Part shown: positions 42,953 through 52,106 of the stretch, in pieces
Layout of the letters: every line of letters starts with the position of its first letter
How positions within the stretch are numbered: position 1 is the stretch's first letter
DNA from: Actinomycetaceae bacterium MB13-C1-2
Lineage (GTDB): Bacteria > Actinomycetota > Actinomycetes > Actinomycetales > Actinomycetaceae
Assembly (NCBI GenBank): GCA_035621235.1
Contig: CP141731.1
Span: 1,612,001-1,676,000 of the forward strand
Direction: 5' to 3'
DNA: 64,000 bases
Position numbers and translations under genes: made by a program
Notes under the pieces: generated by a model
Seen by the model: only the letters and a program-made list of their open reading frames with translations
Told to the model about the DNA's origin: nothing
The model's database searches: none

Positions 42953-42987
42953 CCCGAATTCGGGTGATCATTCGGGTCACCTAAAAT
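42953..42987 (+). promoter_or_regulatory. rpmF promoter with overlapping palindrome
   Basis: CCCGAATTCGGG (42953-42964) is a perfect 12-base palindrome. TAAAAT at 42982-42987 is a likely -10, and a -35 seventeen bases before it would fall on the palindrome's right half. ATTCGGGTGATC and ATTCGGGTCACC also form a direct repeat here. A regulator could occlude the promoter; none is identified. Confidence 0.4.
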
Positions 42988-43045
42988 AGACCGTATTGGA
43001 TGGATGTCTCAGGCATCCTTGAATCTTGGAAGGAGCGACACCGCC

Positions 43046-43216
43046 ATGGCAGTACCCAAGCGCAAGATGTCGCGTTCGAACACCCGCACCCGCCGTAGCG
43101 CGTGGAAGGCCAAGCTGTCGGAGCTCCAGACCATCCGCGTTGACGGTCGAGAAATCCGCGTGCCTCGTCGCCTGACGAAGGCATACCAGAAGGGTCTGAT
43201 CCAGCCCGAGGACTAG
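43046..43216 (+). CDS. rpmF: 50S ribosomal protein L32, cysteine-free form
   Basis: A 56-residue L32 beginning [22 protein letters not shown] behind GGAAGGAG. It lacks the two C-x2-C pairs of zinc-binding L32, so it is the C-minus form, usable without zinc. Some actinobacteria have both forms with the C-minus copy zinc-regulated; others have only this one. The window cannot tell. It is a single-gene unit. Confidence 0.93.
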   Translation: MAVPKRKMSRSNTRTRRSAWKAKLSELQTIRVDGREIRVPRRLTKAYQKGLIQPED

Positions 43217-43324
43217 ATCAGACTGTAATCAATACTCAGTCAAGGTACTGGGTTACCGGGTGGTCATAGCGTACTGTAAAGGCGCAGGTACCATCCGGTT
43301 CCTTGTTTCTGAAAGGCGCAAAAC

Positions 43325-43933
43325 ATGAGTATAAACAACTCTAATTTTCCCGTGAGCGACTCTTCGGTAGTACATGAAGCGGCCGAAAAGGCTCACACAG
43401 GAATCCGCGTTGGGGTCGCGGTTTTCGGTGTTCTCTCCATTGTCATCGGTGCCCTTGTTCTGACGCACCCAGCTGAGTCTGCAACCAGCATCGGTCTGTT
43501 CGCCGCGATTGTCCTAGGACTTTATGCAGTCGTCGCGGGTATCGCGATCGGCTTTGGTGCATTCTTCACCAGGGGTCTGTCGTTCTGGGGCCGCGCGCTC
43601 AGGCTGATCGGCGGAATTCTTGCCGTCATCGCCGGCGGCATTGTTCTGTTCAACCCTGCACCTTCCGCCCTGTTTGTTGTTGTGTTCGCAGTCATCATGG
43701 TTGGCGTCACCTGGGTAATCGAGGGAATCGTAACGCTGCTTGATCTACAGGAAGCTCCATCAAAGGGATGGGCGATCTTCTATGCGGTCATCTCAATCAT
43801 CGCTGGAATCGTTCTCTTCATTGCTCCACTAACTGGTGCTGCGGTGATGTTGATTGTCATTGGCGTCTCGGCAATCGTCTGGGGCGTCGTCGCGATTATT
43901 GCGTCAATCCGCTTTTCATCTGCAACAATCTAG
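43325..43933 (+). CDS. HdeD/DUF308 family membrane protein
   Basis: A 202-residue integral membrane protein with six predicted helices arranged as three repeated pairs (FGVLSIVIGALVLTHP, LIGGILAVIAGGIVLFNP, AVISIIAGIVLFIAPL). Each pair ends in a Pro-containing turn, the DUF308 repeat of the HdeD family. HdeD contributes to acid resistance in E. coli; the role elsewhere is not known. GAAAGG precedes the ATG, and a strong terminator follows, so it is monocistronic. Confidence 0.85.
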   Translation: MSINNSNFPVSDSSVVHEAAEKAHTGIRVGVAVFGVLSIVIGALVLTHPAESATSIGLFAAIVLGLYAVVAGIAIGFGAFFTRGLSFWGRALRLIGGILAVIAGGIVLFNPAPSALFVVVFAVIMVGVTWVIEGIVTLLDLQEAPSKGWAIFYAVISIIAGIVLFIAPLTGAAVMLIVIGVSAIVWGVVAIIASIRFSSATI

Positions 43934-43945
43934 TCCCATCTAGCG

Positions 43946-43986
43946 ATAAGGGCGGGAGTTTCCGGAGACGGAACTCCCGCCCTTAT
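43946..43986. terminator. Strong hairpin terminator after the HdeD-like gene
   Basis: ATAAGGGCGGGAGTT (43946-43960) pairs perfectly over 15 bp with AACTCCCGCCCTTAT (43972-43986), loop of eleven bases. The AT ends give short T runs on both strands, so it may work in both directions. Confidence 0.8.
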
Positions 43987-44132
43987 TCGTGTTGCCACCG
44001 TGTTTCCGGTGTGGTTTTCCACAAGCCATTTTTCCAAGGTCCCCTAATGGGGTTCATCCACAGTCTCTTCCTGCTGCCCTCGATTGCGCCCATTTGCCGG
44101 TCTAGCGTTCCCAGCATGTGCGAGGGCCATAG

Positions 44133-44160
44133 GGGCATCGCTACGTCTCGGGCGATGCCC
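44133..44160 (+). other. Leader hairpin before the adhesin gene
   Basis: GGGCATCGC (44133-44141) pairs with GCGATGCCC (44152-44160) over nine bp, ending 25 bases before the adhesin start codon and 12 before its GAGGAAA ribosome site. It may stabilise or modulate the message. No known riboswitch is recognised, and the rest of 43987-44132 shows nothing. Confidence 0.35.
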
Positions 44161-44185
44161 GGGCTGATAGAGACGAGGAAAACGG

Positions 44186-47056
44186 ATGCAAGAGAATGCT
44201 TACCGCGGCAGGATCCAGCACCTTCTTGTTGTGTTGATAAGTCTGTTCTCAGTGGTGTTACCCGCAGGGTTGGCAATCGCTGCAACTCCGGACTATGGCG
44301 ATGATCATGAGGGGATTGTCGCGGATTCTGAGCCACTTCAGAGCGGGGATTTGGGAGAACCGCAATCTGGACAACTGAGCGGCGAGAAGATCGGGAAGAA
44401 CGCACTCAGGTTGCGGGGCCCGATGCCGCGGGCCGTAATCGGTCATATTTCGGGGCCGTATCAGGCATATCAACACCCATCGGGCACAGGCATGAGTCTT
44501 ACGGAGTCGTATTCCTTCCACGACATGTCGAACACCGCTCATGGACTTGGTGGCTACGATATCGTGCGCGATGGTCAGAAAACCCGGCAGTGGTGCGTCA
44601 ATCTGCTACAGGACTGGCCCGCCGGAGTTGGAACCACCAAGCCCGTCGCTGCGCCGATGAACCACACAAATGTTCCGAGTGACTACAAGGTCAACTCGAA
44701 TGCAGAGATGGCCTATATTCTGCGGACTTACGGCGAGACAGGGCAACTGTACGGCTCCCCGAGCAACGACCCCGGTGTCTATGCTGCTGTAGCGCTTCTT
44801 GTTCACATGAACTATGAGCTTGATGAGGCAGTGCCGATCCTCGATGATCTCATCGATACTATGCGCGCTGGTGGGAGCGCAGCGAATACTATCGCAGAGT
44901 TTGCCGCCGCGATTGCCAGCGACGCGCGCTCAAAGGGTGCCAGTTTGGCCTACTCGGGTGGCATCGAAATGGAAATGAACGCCAACCGACGTGACTTCGC
45001 TATCGGTCAGGTTGGTTTGCGAATGGGATCGGGGAACTTTGAGGGCGGCCATGACGTGATTGTCACGATCCAAGGCCCGGCAGTCCTGGATCCGAATAGT
45101 GCTCCGGGCGGTACTGTGTCAGCGGACGGCAAGACTTGGACAGGAAAGACGCTGGCGGACAAAGAAATACGGCTCTCGGGAAGTGCAACTGCCAATGGCA
45201 GCGTCTCTGCCAGGGTGAGCTATCCAAAGGTGCCGCAGGACGACATGCTGATGTTGGAACGACCGGTTGGCGCTCAAACAACGATGATGTACCGCTCGGG
45301 ACAAACCAGTATTGCGAAGCAAACGAAGTTCAGTGAGGTGGTGGTCGACTTCCAGCCCATGCTTACTTCTTCGACCGACGGGGCTGGTTCGCGGATTGTT
45401 GATCCCGGCGAGAAGGTCCTAAAGGATGAACTGGAAGTGTTTGCCGATCCTGATCTCGGAGATGGTAAGTGGCTTGGCATTGGTCGCACGATGCCGGGTG
45501 AAGACGGATATTCTCCGCTTTCCGTGAAGTTCAAGGGGACGCTGTACTTGGTGGGGGAGCAACCGGTAAAACAAGCAGGCATCGTGCCGCCCAGTGCCAA
45601 GAGGATTGCCGAGACCACCTTGATCGCCAAAGGCCCGGGAACCTACAGGACCGAGGTTGCATATGACGGCACTCCGGGCTTCCTTACCTGGGTCTGGGAA
45701 GTGGTAAAAGAGGACCAGTTGCAGCTTTCTGCAGAAGACCGGTCAATGATTCATGCTGACTGGTCTGATGCTTACGGACTTGCGGCCGAACAGAGTTCGG
45801 TTCGTTGGCCGGGAAAAATCGAGTCAAATTTGAAAGTACATCCGACCAATGACAACACCTTCCTGGTGGATGATGTCTGGATAACGCAGATGCCCAGGGC
45901 CCATGGATCATTCAGAGGCGAGGCAGGATTCGTCACGGATACGACGACGATGGAAGCGAGACTCTACTTCTGGGAAGCAAAGCTTGCCAATGAAGTGACG
46001 TCTATTGACGATGCGACCCTCGTCGGAACCGTTGAAATGGACGCAAAAGAGGGCTTCTTTGCCTCGCAGGGGAGTCCCGATTGGAAGCTCCAGCGCGATG
46101 AGAACGGGGATCCTGAGATAGGCACTTACCAGGTCGTTCATGTCTTTGATGGAGATGATCGTGTGGCCCCCTTCATGTCGCAGGTGCCGGATATCCATGA
46201 GATGTATGAGGTAACAGCCGAACCACAAATTACGACCACTGCGACCGGGGAGGCCGAAAAGATGGTGGGAGCCTTCGATAAAGCGACAATTACGGACGAG
46301 GTTTGCTATCTGAATCTTCGTGCTGGAAAGGAGTATCAACTCCAGGGGATTCTGATGGATCAGGCAACCGGTGAACCAATCCTGGTAAACGGGAAAGAAG
46401 TCCGGGTCGAGAAGGTCTTTGTCTCCGAACAAGCAGAGGGGTGCGAAAACCTTGAGTTCGAGTTCGATGCCTCTGTGCTTGGAGGAACCACCACGGTGGT
46501 TTTTGAGGAGCTCTATCACGACGGCATCAAGGTGGCCACACACGCCGACATTGATGATCGGGGACAGAGTGTAGATATTCCAAAGGTTTCAACAACCGCC
46601 ACAAACGGGGCCGAAGGAAAAGAAATAGAGGCCGAACCCAATCAGGTGGTGGTGGACAGTGTCTGTTACTCCCGACTCGCAGTTGGCAAAACGTACCAGG
46701 TTAGGGGAGTGCTCATGGATAAGACCAAGGGCGAACCACTAATAGTCGCTAAAGAGATCATTGAGTCCTCAAAAGAGTTCACCGCGGAGAAACCAGATGG
46801 ATGTATTGAACTAGAGTTTCAGTTTGATGCCTCTGAGCTCGCAAACCGAGAACTAGTCGTGTTCGAAGACCTGTTCTTTGACGGGGTGAGAATCGCTACG
46901 CATGCGGACCTCGAGGATCAGGGCCAAACAGTGAAGGTAAAGGCCGAGGAGTTGCCAGACACTGGTGCCAGTGTTCTGGGAGTCGTTGCCGCCGGCGTGA
47001 TACTAGCGGCGGCTGGACTGTCGCTTCTGTTGGTAGTCCGTCGTCGTCGGACATAA
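44186..47056 (+). CDS. Cell-wall-anchored adhesin with thioester domain, two VaFE repeats and LPDTG
   Basis: A 956-residue surface protein. After a signal peptide (LLVVLISLFSVVLPAGLAIA) comes a thioester-type domain with Cys137 in RQWCVNLL and AYILRTYGETG, as in Gram-positive adhesins that bind host proteins covalently. A long beta-rich middle follows. Two VaFE (Thr-Gln ester bond) repeats occupy about 683-800 and 800-915, each with TTAT, VVFEELYHDG or VVFEDLFFDG, and HADxxDxGQ. LPDTG at about 923, a hydrophobic helix and RRRRT form the sortase signal. No sortase lies nearby, so the housekeeping one must serve. A pilus-tip role is possible. Confidence 0.88.
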   Translation: MQENAYRGRIQHLLVVLISLFSVVLPAGLAIAATPDYGDDHEGIVADSEPLQSGDLGEPQSGQLSGEKIGKNALRLRGPMPRAVIGHISGPYQAYQHPSGTGMSLTESYSFHDMSNTAHGLGGYDIVRDGQKTRQWCVNLLQDWPAGVGTTKPVAAPMNHTNVPSDYKVNSNAEMAYILRTYGETGQLYGSPSNDPGVYAAVALLVHMNYELDEAVPILDDLIDTMRAGGSAANTIAEFAAAIASDARSKGASLAYSGGIEMEMNANRRDFAIGQVGLRMGSGNFEGGHDVIVTIQGPAVLDPNSAPGGTVSADGKTWTGKTLADKEIRLSGSATANGSVSARVSYPKVPQDDMLMLERPVGAQTTMMYRSGQTSIAKQTKFSEVVVDFQPMLTSSTDGAGSRIVDPGEKVLKDELEVFADPDLGDGKWLGIGRTMPGEDGYSPLSVKFKGTLYLVGEQPVKQAGIVPPSAKRIAETTLIAKGPGTYRTEVAYDGTPGFLTWVWEVVKEDQLQLSAEDRSMIHADWSDAYGLAAEQSSVRWPGKIESNLKVHPTNDNTFLVDDVWITQMPRAHGSFRGEAGFVTDTTTMEARLYFWEAKLANEVTSIDDATLVGTVEMDAKEGFFASQGSPDWKLQRDENGDPEIGTYQVVHVFDGDDRVAPFMSQVPDIHEMYEVTAEPQITTTATGEAEKMVGAFDKATITDEVCYLNLRAGKEYQLQGILMDQATGEPILVNGKEVRVEKVFVSEQAEGCENLEFEFDASVLGGTTTVVFEELYHDGIKVATHADIDDRGQSVDIPKVSTTATNGAEGKEIEAEPNQVVVDSVCYSRLAVGKTYQVRGVLMDKTKGEPLIVAKEIIESSKEFTAEKPDGCIELEFQFDASELANRELVVFEDLFFDGVRIATHADLEDQGQTVKVKAEELPDTGASVLGVVAAGVILAAAGLSLLLVVRRRRT

Positions 47057-47062
47057 GCAAAT

Positions 47063-47087
47063 CGGCTCGGGGGAGCCGCCCTTTTAT
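47063..47087 (+). terminator. Intrinsic terminator after the adhesin gene
   Basis: CGGCTC (47063-47068) and GAGCCG (47073-47078) around GGGG, followed by CCCTTTTATT. An alternative stem GCCGCCC/GGGCGGC overlaps it (47075-47101). Confidence 0.75.
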
Positions 47088-47167
47088 TACGAATGGGCGG
47101 CGACCACCCATTTACCTGGAACTGTGGAACTCCCCAAATTTCGGGTGGGGCAGAGCGGTGGTAATCG

Positions 47168-47548
47168 TCATCGCTCTGCCATTGAACGGTGCGTGGCAAC
47201 CCTGTGCCCGATGGCCGCGTCTTGGCGTTGACGGAATTTACCGCTCAACTCTTCTGCCTTGGCTGCGGTCTTTGCTCTTTGCTGGCGTTCGAGGTTTGGA
47301 CGCTTTGCGGTTCTTGATTCTCTGAGTGCTACCGTGCCTAGCGTGACTAGTAACCAGGACCTTAGCGTGAGCGCCCGTAACCGAGAAACTTTCAGGGTGA
47401 ACACTGCTATGTCCATGTCCCGAATGTGCTGCGGCTTCTCGAAGTAGAGACGATCAAGCGCACTTATTCTTCGTCTCCCAGGATCGATTAAGGAATCGTC
47501 CTCTTCGAGGAGCCGTTCATTAGGCCGAGTGCTCCGCACTATCCGCAT
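47168..47548 (-). CDS. Possible small basic protein opposite the metF leader (126 aa)
   Basis: A minus-strand frame from ATG 47548, reading NERLLEEDDSLIDPGRRR, FEKPQHIRDMDIAVF and LRALTLRSWLLVTLG, then a long basic helix rich in Arg, Gln, Ala and Glu (ERQQRAKTAAKAEELS). The composition looks protein-like and it fills the otherwise empty 500 bp between the adhesin terminator and metF. There is no ribosome site at the proposed start; it would have to be leaderless or start internally. The family is not recognised. Confidence 0.4.
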   Translation of the reverse strand: MRIVRSTRPNERLLEEDDSLIDPGRRRISALDRLYFEKPQHIRDMDIAVFTLKVSRLRALTLRSWLLVTLGTVALRESRTAKRPNLERQQRAKTAAKAEELSGKFRQRQDAAIGHRVATHRSMAER

Positions 47549-47558
47549 TGGAAACAAG

Positions 47559-48512
47559 ATGAACTTCCCGATTCGGCCGTCACACACGATCTCATTCGAG
47601 GTTATGCCTCCAAGGCGCGTTGAGCTGGCCCCCAGATTCTGGTCCAACGTCGACCAACTCCTGGCAAGTAGACCTGACTTTATCTCGGTCACGTATGGCG
47701 CAGGAGGCGCTGATCGTGAAGGAGCAGGTGACGTCGTCACTAGGTTGGTTCGAGACACTCCCGTTCAACCGGTCGCTCACCTGACCTGCGTTGCTTCACC
47801 CCGAAGTGACGTCCGGTCGATCGTCGAGGGATACCTTGATAATGGCGTGCGTTCATTCATGGCATTACGCGGCGATGCACCCCGTGGGACGTCCAACTGG
47901 AGACCTGAACCAGGTGACGTAACCAGCGCTGCCGACCTCATAACACTGATGAGGCAGATTGAAACTGAGAGGATTGCCGCTCATCCAGGTTTCGCTCTCC
48001 GGTCTGCCTTCAAACCGCTCACCATCGCTGTTGCTACCTTCCCAAACGGAAACCCCGCAGCGGGAACCACGGCCGAGCAGGAGGCGGAACGACTGCTCAC
48101 CAAGCAGACTGCGGGCGCCTCGTTCGCCGTCACCCAACTGTTCTGGAACCCTGAGTGCTATCAATCGTTCGTGGACACTGCGCGGCGAATCGGGGTCTCA
48201 ATCCCCATCGTTGCGGGTCTTCTTCCTCCAACCGAGCCACGCAGAGTGCGTAAGATGCAGGAGCTAACCGGTGTGGAGGCCCCAGCCTGGCTGCTAGACC
48301 CGTTGGAGGCCACTTCAAGTGTGGAAGAAGCCGCGAAAGTAGGAACGGAGATCGGTCGAACCATCGCCCGAGAGGTACTTGCTGGCGGATCTCCCGGGGT
48401 GCACGTGTACACCTTCAACCAAGCTGGTCCTGCCCTTGACTTGGTGCGCGACCTTGAGGCTCCCGATCCGAATGGAAGGCGGCTCTCAATTCCCACCGAG
48501 GAACGTAGATGA
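47559..48512 (+). CDS. metF: 5,10-methylenetetrahydrofolate reductase
   Basis: A 317-residue TIM-barrel flavoprotein producing 5-methyltetrahydrofolate for methionine synthesis. ISFEVMPPR holds the catalytic Glu. ISVTYGAGG, HLTCVASPRSD, MALRGDAPRG and FAVTQLFWN follow, with IVAGLLP and VHVYTFN at the end. ATG 47559 is chosen because the conserved barrel starts nine residues later; GTG 47529 is also in frame. The stop overlaps metE (ATGA), so the methyl donor and the methyltransferase are coupled. Confidence 0.93.
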   Translation: MNFPIRPSHTISFEVMPPRRVELAPRFWSNVDQLLASRPDFISVTYGAGGADREGAGDVVTRLVRDTPVQPVAHLTCVASPRSDVRSIVEGYLDNGVRSFMALRGDAPRGTSNWRPEPGDVTSAADLITLMRQIETERIAAHPGFALRSAFKPLTIAVATFPNGNPAAGTTAEQEAERLLTKQTAGASFAVTQLFWNPECYQSFVDTARRIGVSIPIVAGLLPPTEPRRVRKMQELTGVEAPAWLLDPLEATSSVEEAAKVGTEIGRTIAREVLAGGSPGVHVYTFNQAGPALDLVRDLEAPDPNGRRLSIPTEERR

Positions 48513-50902
48513 TCGAACCAACTTCCCCGAACACTTTTGAAACGGCAACCGCTCCAGTAAACGAAAGGCCCACCGTGACCACTTCTTTCCCCAAGGCAAC
48601 AATCATCGGCTACCCGCGCATCGGGCCCGATCGCGAGCTAAAGAAGGCCACCGAGAAGTACTGGAAGGGCGAACTCAGTGGCGATGAATTGCACTTCGCT
48701 GTAACCGCGCTTCGTGATTCCACCTATGATCGGCTCACTGATCTAGGGTTGGAGCCGAAAGATTACGCTATTCCAGAATCATTCTCCCTCTACGACCAGG
48801 TACTTGATACAGCGGTTACCCTCGGTGCGGTTCCAGAGCGATACCAAGACCTCAAAGGACTCGACCGTTACTTCGCCCTGGCGCGCGGTACTGACAAACT
48901 GCCCGCCCTTGAAATGACCAAGTGGTTTGACACCAACTACCATTACCTGGTTCCGGAGTTATCCCCCTCGACTGTCTTTGGTTTTGAAGACCAGGGAAAA
49001 ATCGAGGAGTTTAGACGAGCCCGAGACACAGGGTATGTTGTGCGGCCCACCCTGATCGGTCCCGTCACTTTCTTGGCACTTTCGAAGGCGGCGGAGGGTG
49101 CCCCTGCGAACTGGACTCCTCTCGAGCTAATAGACTCCATTGTGACGGCCTATCGCGAGGCCCTTACCGCATTTGCCGGCGCGGGAGTCGAGTGGATTCA
49201 GTTCGATGAGCCCGCCCTCACGACGGACAATCTTGGGGTCGCCCGCGATGAGTTGATCGAGGTTGCCAAGCGCGTTTGGTCAGATCTGTCCACTCATAAT
49301 GATCGTCCCCAACTCTTGGTGACCCTTCCCTACGGCAACGGAAGTAGAGCAGCGGCGACGCTCGCTGAAACTGACGTTGAGGCAATCCACATAGATCTGA
49401 AACGCACTCCAGAGCCGGATGCCGTGCTGAGCAAGGCCCTCGCAAGAAAAACCCTGGTTGCAGGTGTCGTCGAGGGACGCAATATTTGGCGCGCCGATCT
49501 GCGCAAGGCGGTAACGACTCTGCAAAACCTTCAGCTCCTGGGCGTCACCGATCTGTCTGCTGCTACCGCTACGTCATTGCAGCACGTACCGATCACCGCT
49601 GACATTGAGCAGTGGGATGACCCGGCGCTCAATGAGGCTCTGCACCGGTGGCTCTCCTTTGCCGATCAGAAAGTCCAAGAGGTCGCGGTCTTAGGTCTTG
49701 GACTGGCTGACGGTTGGGACTCCATTCGAGAGGAGATAGAGGCGTCGGATCAGGCCATCAGGTCTCGGGCCTCATTCGAAGGGGTTATTCGCGCTGATGT
49801 GCGTGCACGAACGGCATCCGTTACGGCGGCGGACACACAGCGCGAGGACTCGGCGACCAGACAGAAGGCACAGGCCGAGGTACTACAACTTCCGCCGTTG
49901 CCGACCACCACTATCGGGTCTTTCCCGCAGACACAAAAGATTCGTAGGGCACGCGCCGCGCATGCTCGCGGTCAACTCACGGAGTCGCAATACCACGACG
50001 CGATGAAAGCCGAGATCGAATCGGTGATTCGCCTTCAGGAGGAACTGGACCTCGATGTCTTGGTTCACGGTGAAGCTGAGCGTAACGACATGGTCCAATA
50101 CTTCGCTGAGCAACTAGACGGATACGCAGTAACAAGGAACGGCTGGGTTCAATCCTACGGAACTCGTTGCACGCGCCCATCGATCCTGTGGGGTGACGTC
50201 TCCCGGCCCGAACCAATGACAGTTGATTGGACGGCCTACGCTGCCTCGCTAACCGATAAGCCAGTCAAGGGGATGCTCACGGGTCCAACCACGATGATCG
50301 CGTGGTCCTTCCCGCGCGAGGACCTTCCCTTTGGTGAGGTTGCCGCCCAGATTGGTCTTGCGCTTCAAGACGAAGTTAAAGATCTTGAGACGGCGGGTAT
50401 TCGCGTCATTCAGGTCGATGAGCCTGCCCTGCGTGAACTGTTGCCTCTCGATGAGTCTAGGCATCAGGACTATCTGGATCAGTCAGTTCGGGCCTTCAGG
50501 CTCGCGACCTCTGACGTGGACGTCGCGACACAAATTCACACCCATCTCTGTTACTCGGAGTTTGGGCAGGTTCTGGACGCCATCCTCGGACTGAATGCTG
50601 ATGTCACCTCGATTGAGGCTGCCCGCTCGCGGATGGAGCTACTCGAGGACGTTGATACCGCCGATCTGATCCGAGGTCTTGGTCCCGGAGTGTGGGATAT
50701 TCACTCTCCCAGGGTCCCAGGCGCCGAAGAACTAGCGGAACTGCTTCTAACCGCGGCTAAGTCGGTCCCGACGGACCTGCTTTGGGTGAATCCAGACTGC
50801 GGTCTCAAGACTCGCGGCTACACCGAGACCGAGCAGTCACTACGGAATCTGGTCCAGGCCGCGAAGGCCGTGAGAGCACAGCTGCAAGAGGCGGGCGACT
50901 AA
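48509..50902 (+). CDS. metE: Cobalamin-independent methionine synthase
   Basis: A 797-residue double-barrel enzyme that transfers the methyl of 5-methyltetrahydropteroyl-glutamate to homocysteine. The N-terminal barrel begins IIGYPRIGPDRELKKATEKYW. The catalytic C-terminal barrel has TTTIGSFPQT, HGEAERNDMVQYFAEQL, and the zinc ligands His and Cys in IHTHLCYSEF and Cys in WVNPDCGLKTRGY. ATG 48509 has GAGGAACG before it and overlaps metF; GTG 48575 is nearer to the usual N-terminus of the family and is possible. Confidence 0.95.
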   Translation: MIEPTSPNTFETATAPVNERPTVTTSFPKATIIGYPRIGPDRELKKATEKYWKGELSGDELHFAVTALRDSTYDRLTDLGLEPKDYAIPESFSLYDQVLDTAVTLGAVPERYQDLKGLDRYFALARGTDKLPALEMTKWFDTNYHYLVPELSPSTVFGFEDQGKIEEFRRARDTGYVVRPTLIGPVTFLALSKAAEGAPANWTPLELIDSIVTAYREALTAFAGAGVEWIQFDEPALTTDNLGVARDELIEVAKRVWSDLSTHNDRPQLLVTLPYGNGSRAAATLAETDVEAIHIDLKRTPEPDAVLSKALARKTLVAGVVEGRNIWRADLRKAVTTLQNLQLLGVTDLSAATATSLQHVPITADIEQWDDPALNEALHRWLSFADQKVQEVAVLGLGLADGWDSIREEIEASDQAIRSRASFEGVIRADVRARTASVTAADTQREDSATRQKAQAEVLQLPPLPTTTIGSFPQTQKIRRARAAHARGQLTESQYHDAMKAEIESVIRLQEELDLDVLVHGEAERNDMVQYFAEQLDGYAVTRNGWVQSYGTRCTRPSILWGDVSRPEPMTVDWTAYAASLTDKPVKGMLTGPTTMIAWSFPREDLPFGEVAAQIGLALQDEVKDLETAGIRVIQVDEPALRELLPLDESRHQDYLDQSVRAFRLATSDVDVATQIHTHLCYSEFGQVLDAILGLNADVTSIEAARSRMELLEDVDTADLIRGLGPGVWDIHSPRVPGAEELAELLLTAAKSVPTDLLWVNPDCGLKTRGYTETEQSLRNLVQAAKAVRAQLQEAGD

Positions 50903-50906
50903 CAAA

Positions 50907-52106
50907 ATGAGATGTCGCCCGGATAAGGCAGATCCCGACTCGCTGGGCTTTGATACTCAGGCCGTTCATGTCGGTAACTCGATCGATAGGGGGTCGGGAG
51001 CAATACGGACGCCGATAATCATGGCCAACTCGTATTCGTTGCCCTACGATCCTTCCACTGTCGACTGGTCTGGCACCGATATTCCCCTCTACACCAGGAA
51101 TACCGGAGCAAATCAGGTTGCGCTCCAGCGTAAGATCGCCGCCCTTGAAGGGGGTGAAGACGCTGTGGTGCTGGCAACCGGGGTAGCCGCGCTACACGGA
51201 GTCTTCTTCACCACCCTTCGCAGTGGCGACCACGCAATTATCTCGGATACGACCTACGAGGCGACCTGGCGCTTGTTCGAGGAGCTTTTCCCCCAGAAGT
51301 ACGGTATTGAGGGGACGTTCGTCGACGTGAGTGACCTGGAAGCAGTTCGGGCGGCGCTCCGACCGAACACGAGGTTGATCCACACGGAGACAATCGCAAA
51401 TCCGACAACCAAGGTTGCCGACATAGCTGCCCTGTCAGAAGTAGCCCACCAAAACAACGCGCTACTTAGCGTCGACTCGACGTTCACTCCTCCCCCTCTA
51501 TATCGACCGCTTGAGGACGGGGCTGACTTTGTGGTCCAGTCGCTAACCAAGTACATCAACGGTCACGGGGACGCGATGGGTGGATCGGTCGCAGGAAGCA
51601 AGGAGCTGATCCAGAAGATCAAGTCTGACGCGATGGTCGATGTTGGTGGCGCAATTTCTCCATTCAACGCATGGCTGATTCAACGCGGCTCAGTAACACT
51701 TCCCCTTCGTCTGGAACGGCATCAGTCCAACGCCCGGAAGATCGCGGATTTCCTTGAACAGCATCCGAAGGTTGCGTACGTCTTCTACCCGGGTCTGGAG
51801 TCGCACACGCAACACGAACTCGCGATCCGCCAGTTCGGAGGACGAGGTTTTGGTGGAATGCTTTGCTTTGCAGTCAAGGGGGATCGGGACACCCAGAACC
51901 GTTTCGTCTCAAGCCTGCGTGTCATTACCTCTGCGGTGTCACTCGGACATGACGAGACCCTGATAATGCACGTGAGTAACGAAGGTCCTCGAGTCGTCTA
52001 CTATCCGCAACCGTTCAAGGAGTACGGTCACCTTCGTCTTTCGGTCGGGCTCGAGGATCCGCAGGATCTGATCGCTGATCTTGAGGCGGCACTTGAAACT
52101 GTGTGA
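50907..52106 (+). CDS. Cys/Met metabolism PLP enzyme (cystathionine gamma-synthase/lyase-like)
   Basis: A 399-residue enzyme of the trans-sulfuration fold. The PLP lysine is in VQSLTKYINGHGDAMGG, HTETIANPTTKV contains the substrate-side motif, and SVDSTFTPPPLYRPLEDGAD the PLP Asp. The usual Y-x-R-x-x-NPT segment is altered to LYTRNTGANQVALQRKIAALEGG. The length and SLTKY loop favour a gamma-synthase or gamma-lyase over O-acetylhomoserine sulfhydrylase. It starts four bases after metE, so it probably supplies homocysteine to it; methionine gamma-lyase activity cannot be excluded. Confidence 0.82.
   Translation: MRCRPDKADPDSLGFDTQAVHVGNSIDRGSGAIRTPIIMANSYSLPYDPSTVDWSGTDIPLYTRNTGANQVALQRKIAALEGGEDAVVLATGVAALHGVFFTTLRSGDHAIISDTTYEATWRLFEELFPQKYGIEGTFVDVSDLEAVRAALRPNTRLIHTETIANPTTKVADIAALSEVAHQNNALLSVDSTFTPPPLYRPLEDGADFVVQSLTKYINGHGDAMGGSVAGSKELIQKIKSDAMVDVGGAISPFNAWLIQRGSVTLPLRLERHQSNARKIADFLEQHPKVAYVFYPGLESHTQHELAIRQFGGRGFGGMLCFAVKGDRDTQNRFVSSLRVITSAVSLGHDETLIMHVSNEGPRVVYYPQPFKEYGHLRLSVGLEDPQDLIADLEAALETV

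Noticed and set aside
42953-42987. Zur box at rpmF
   Set aside because: The palindrome does not fit the TGAxAATxATTxTCA-like pattern known for actinobacterial Zur.
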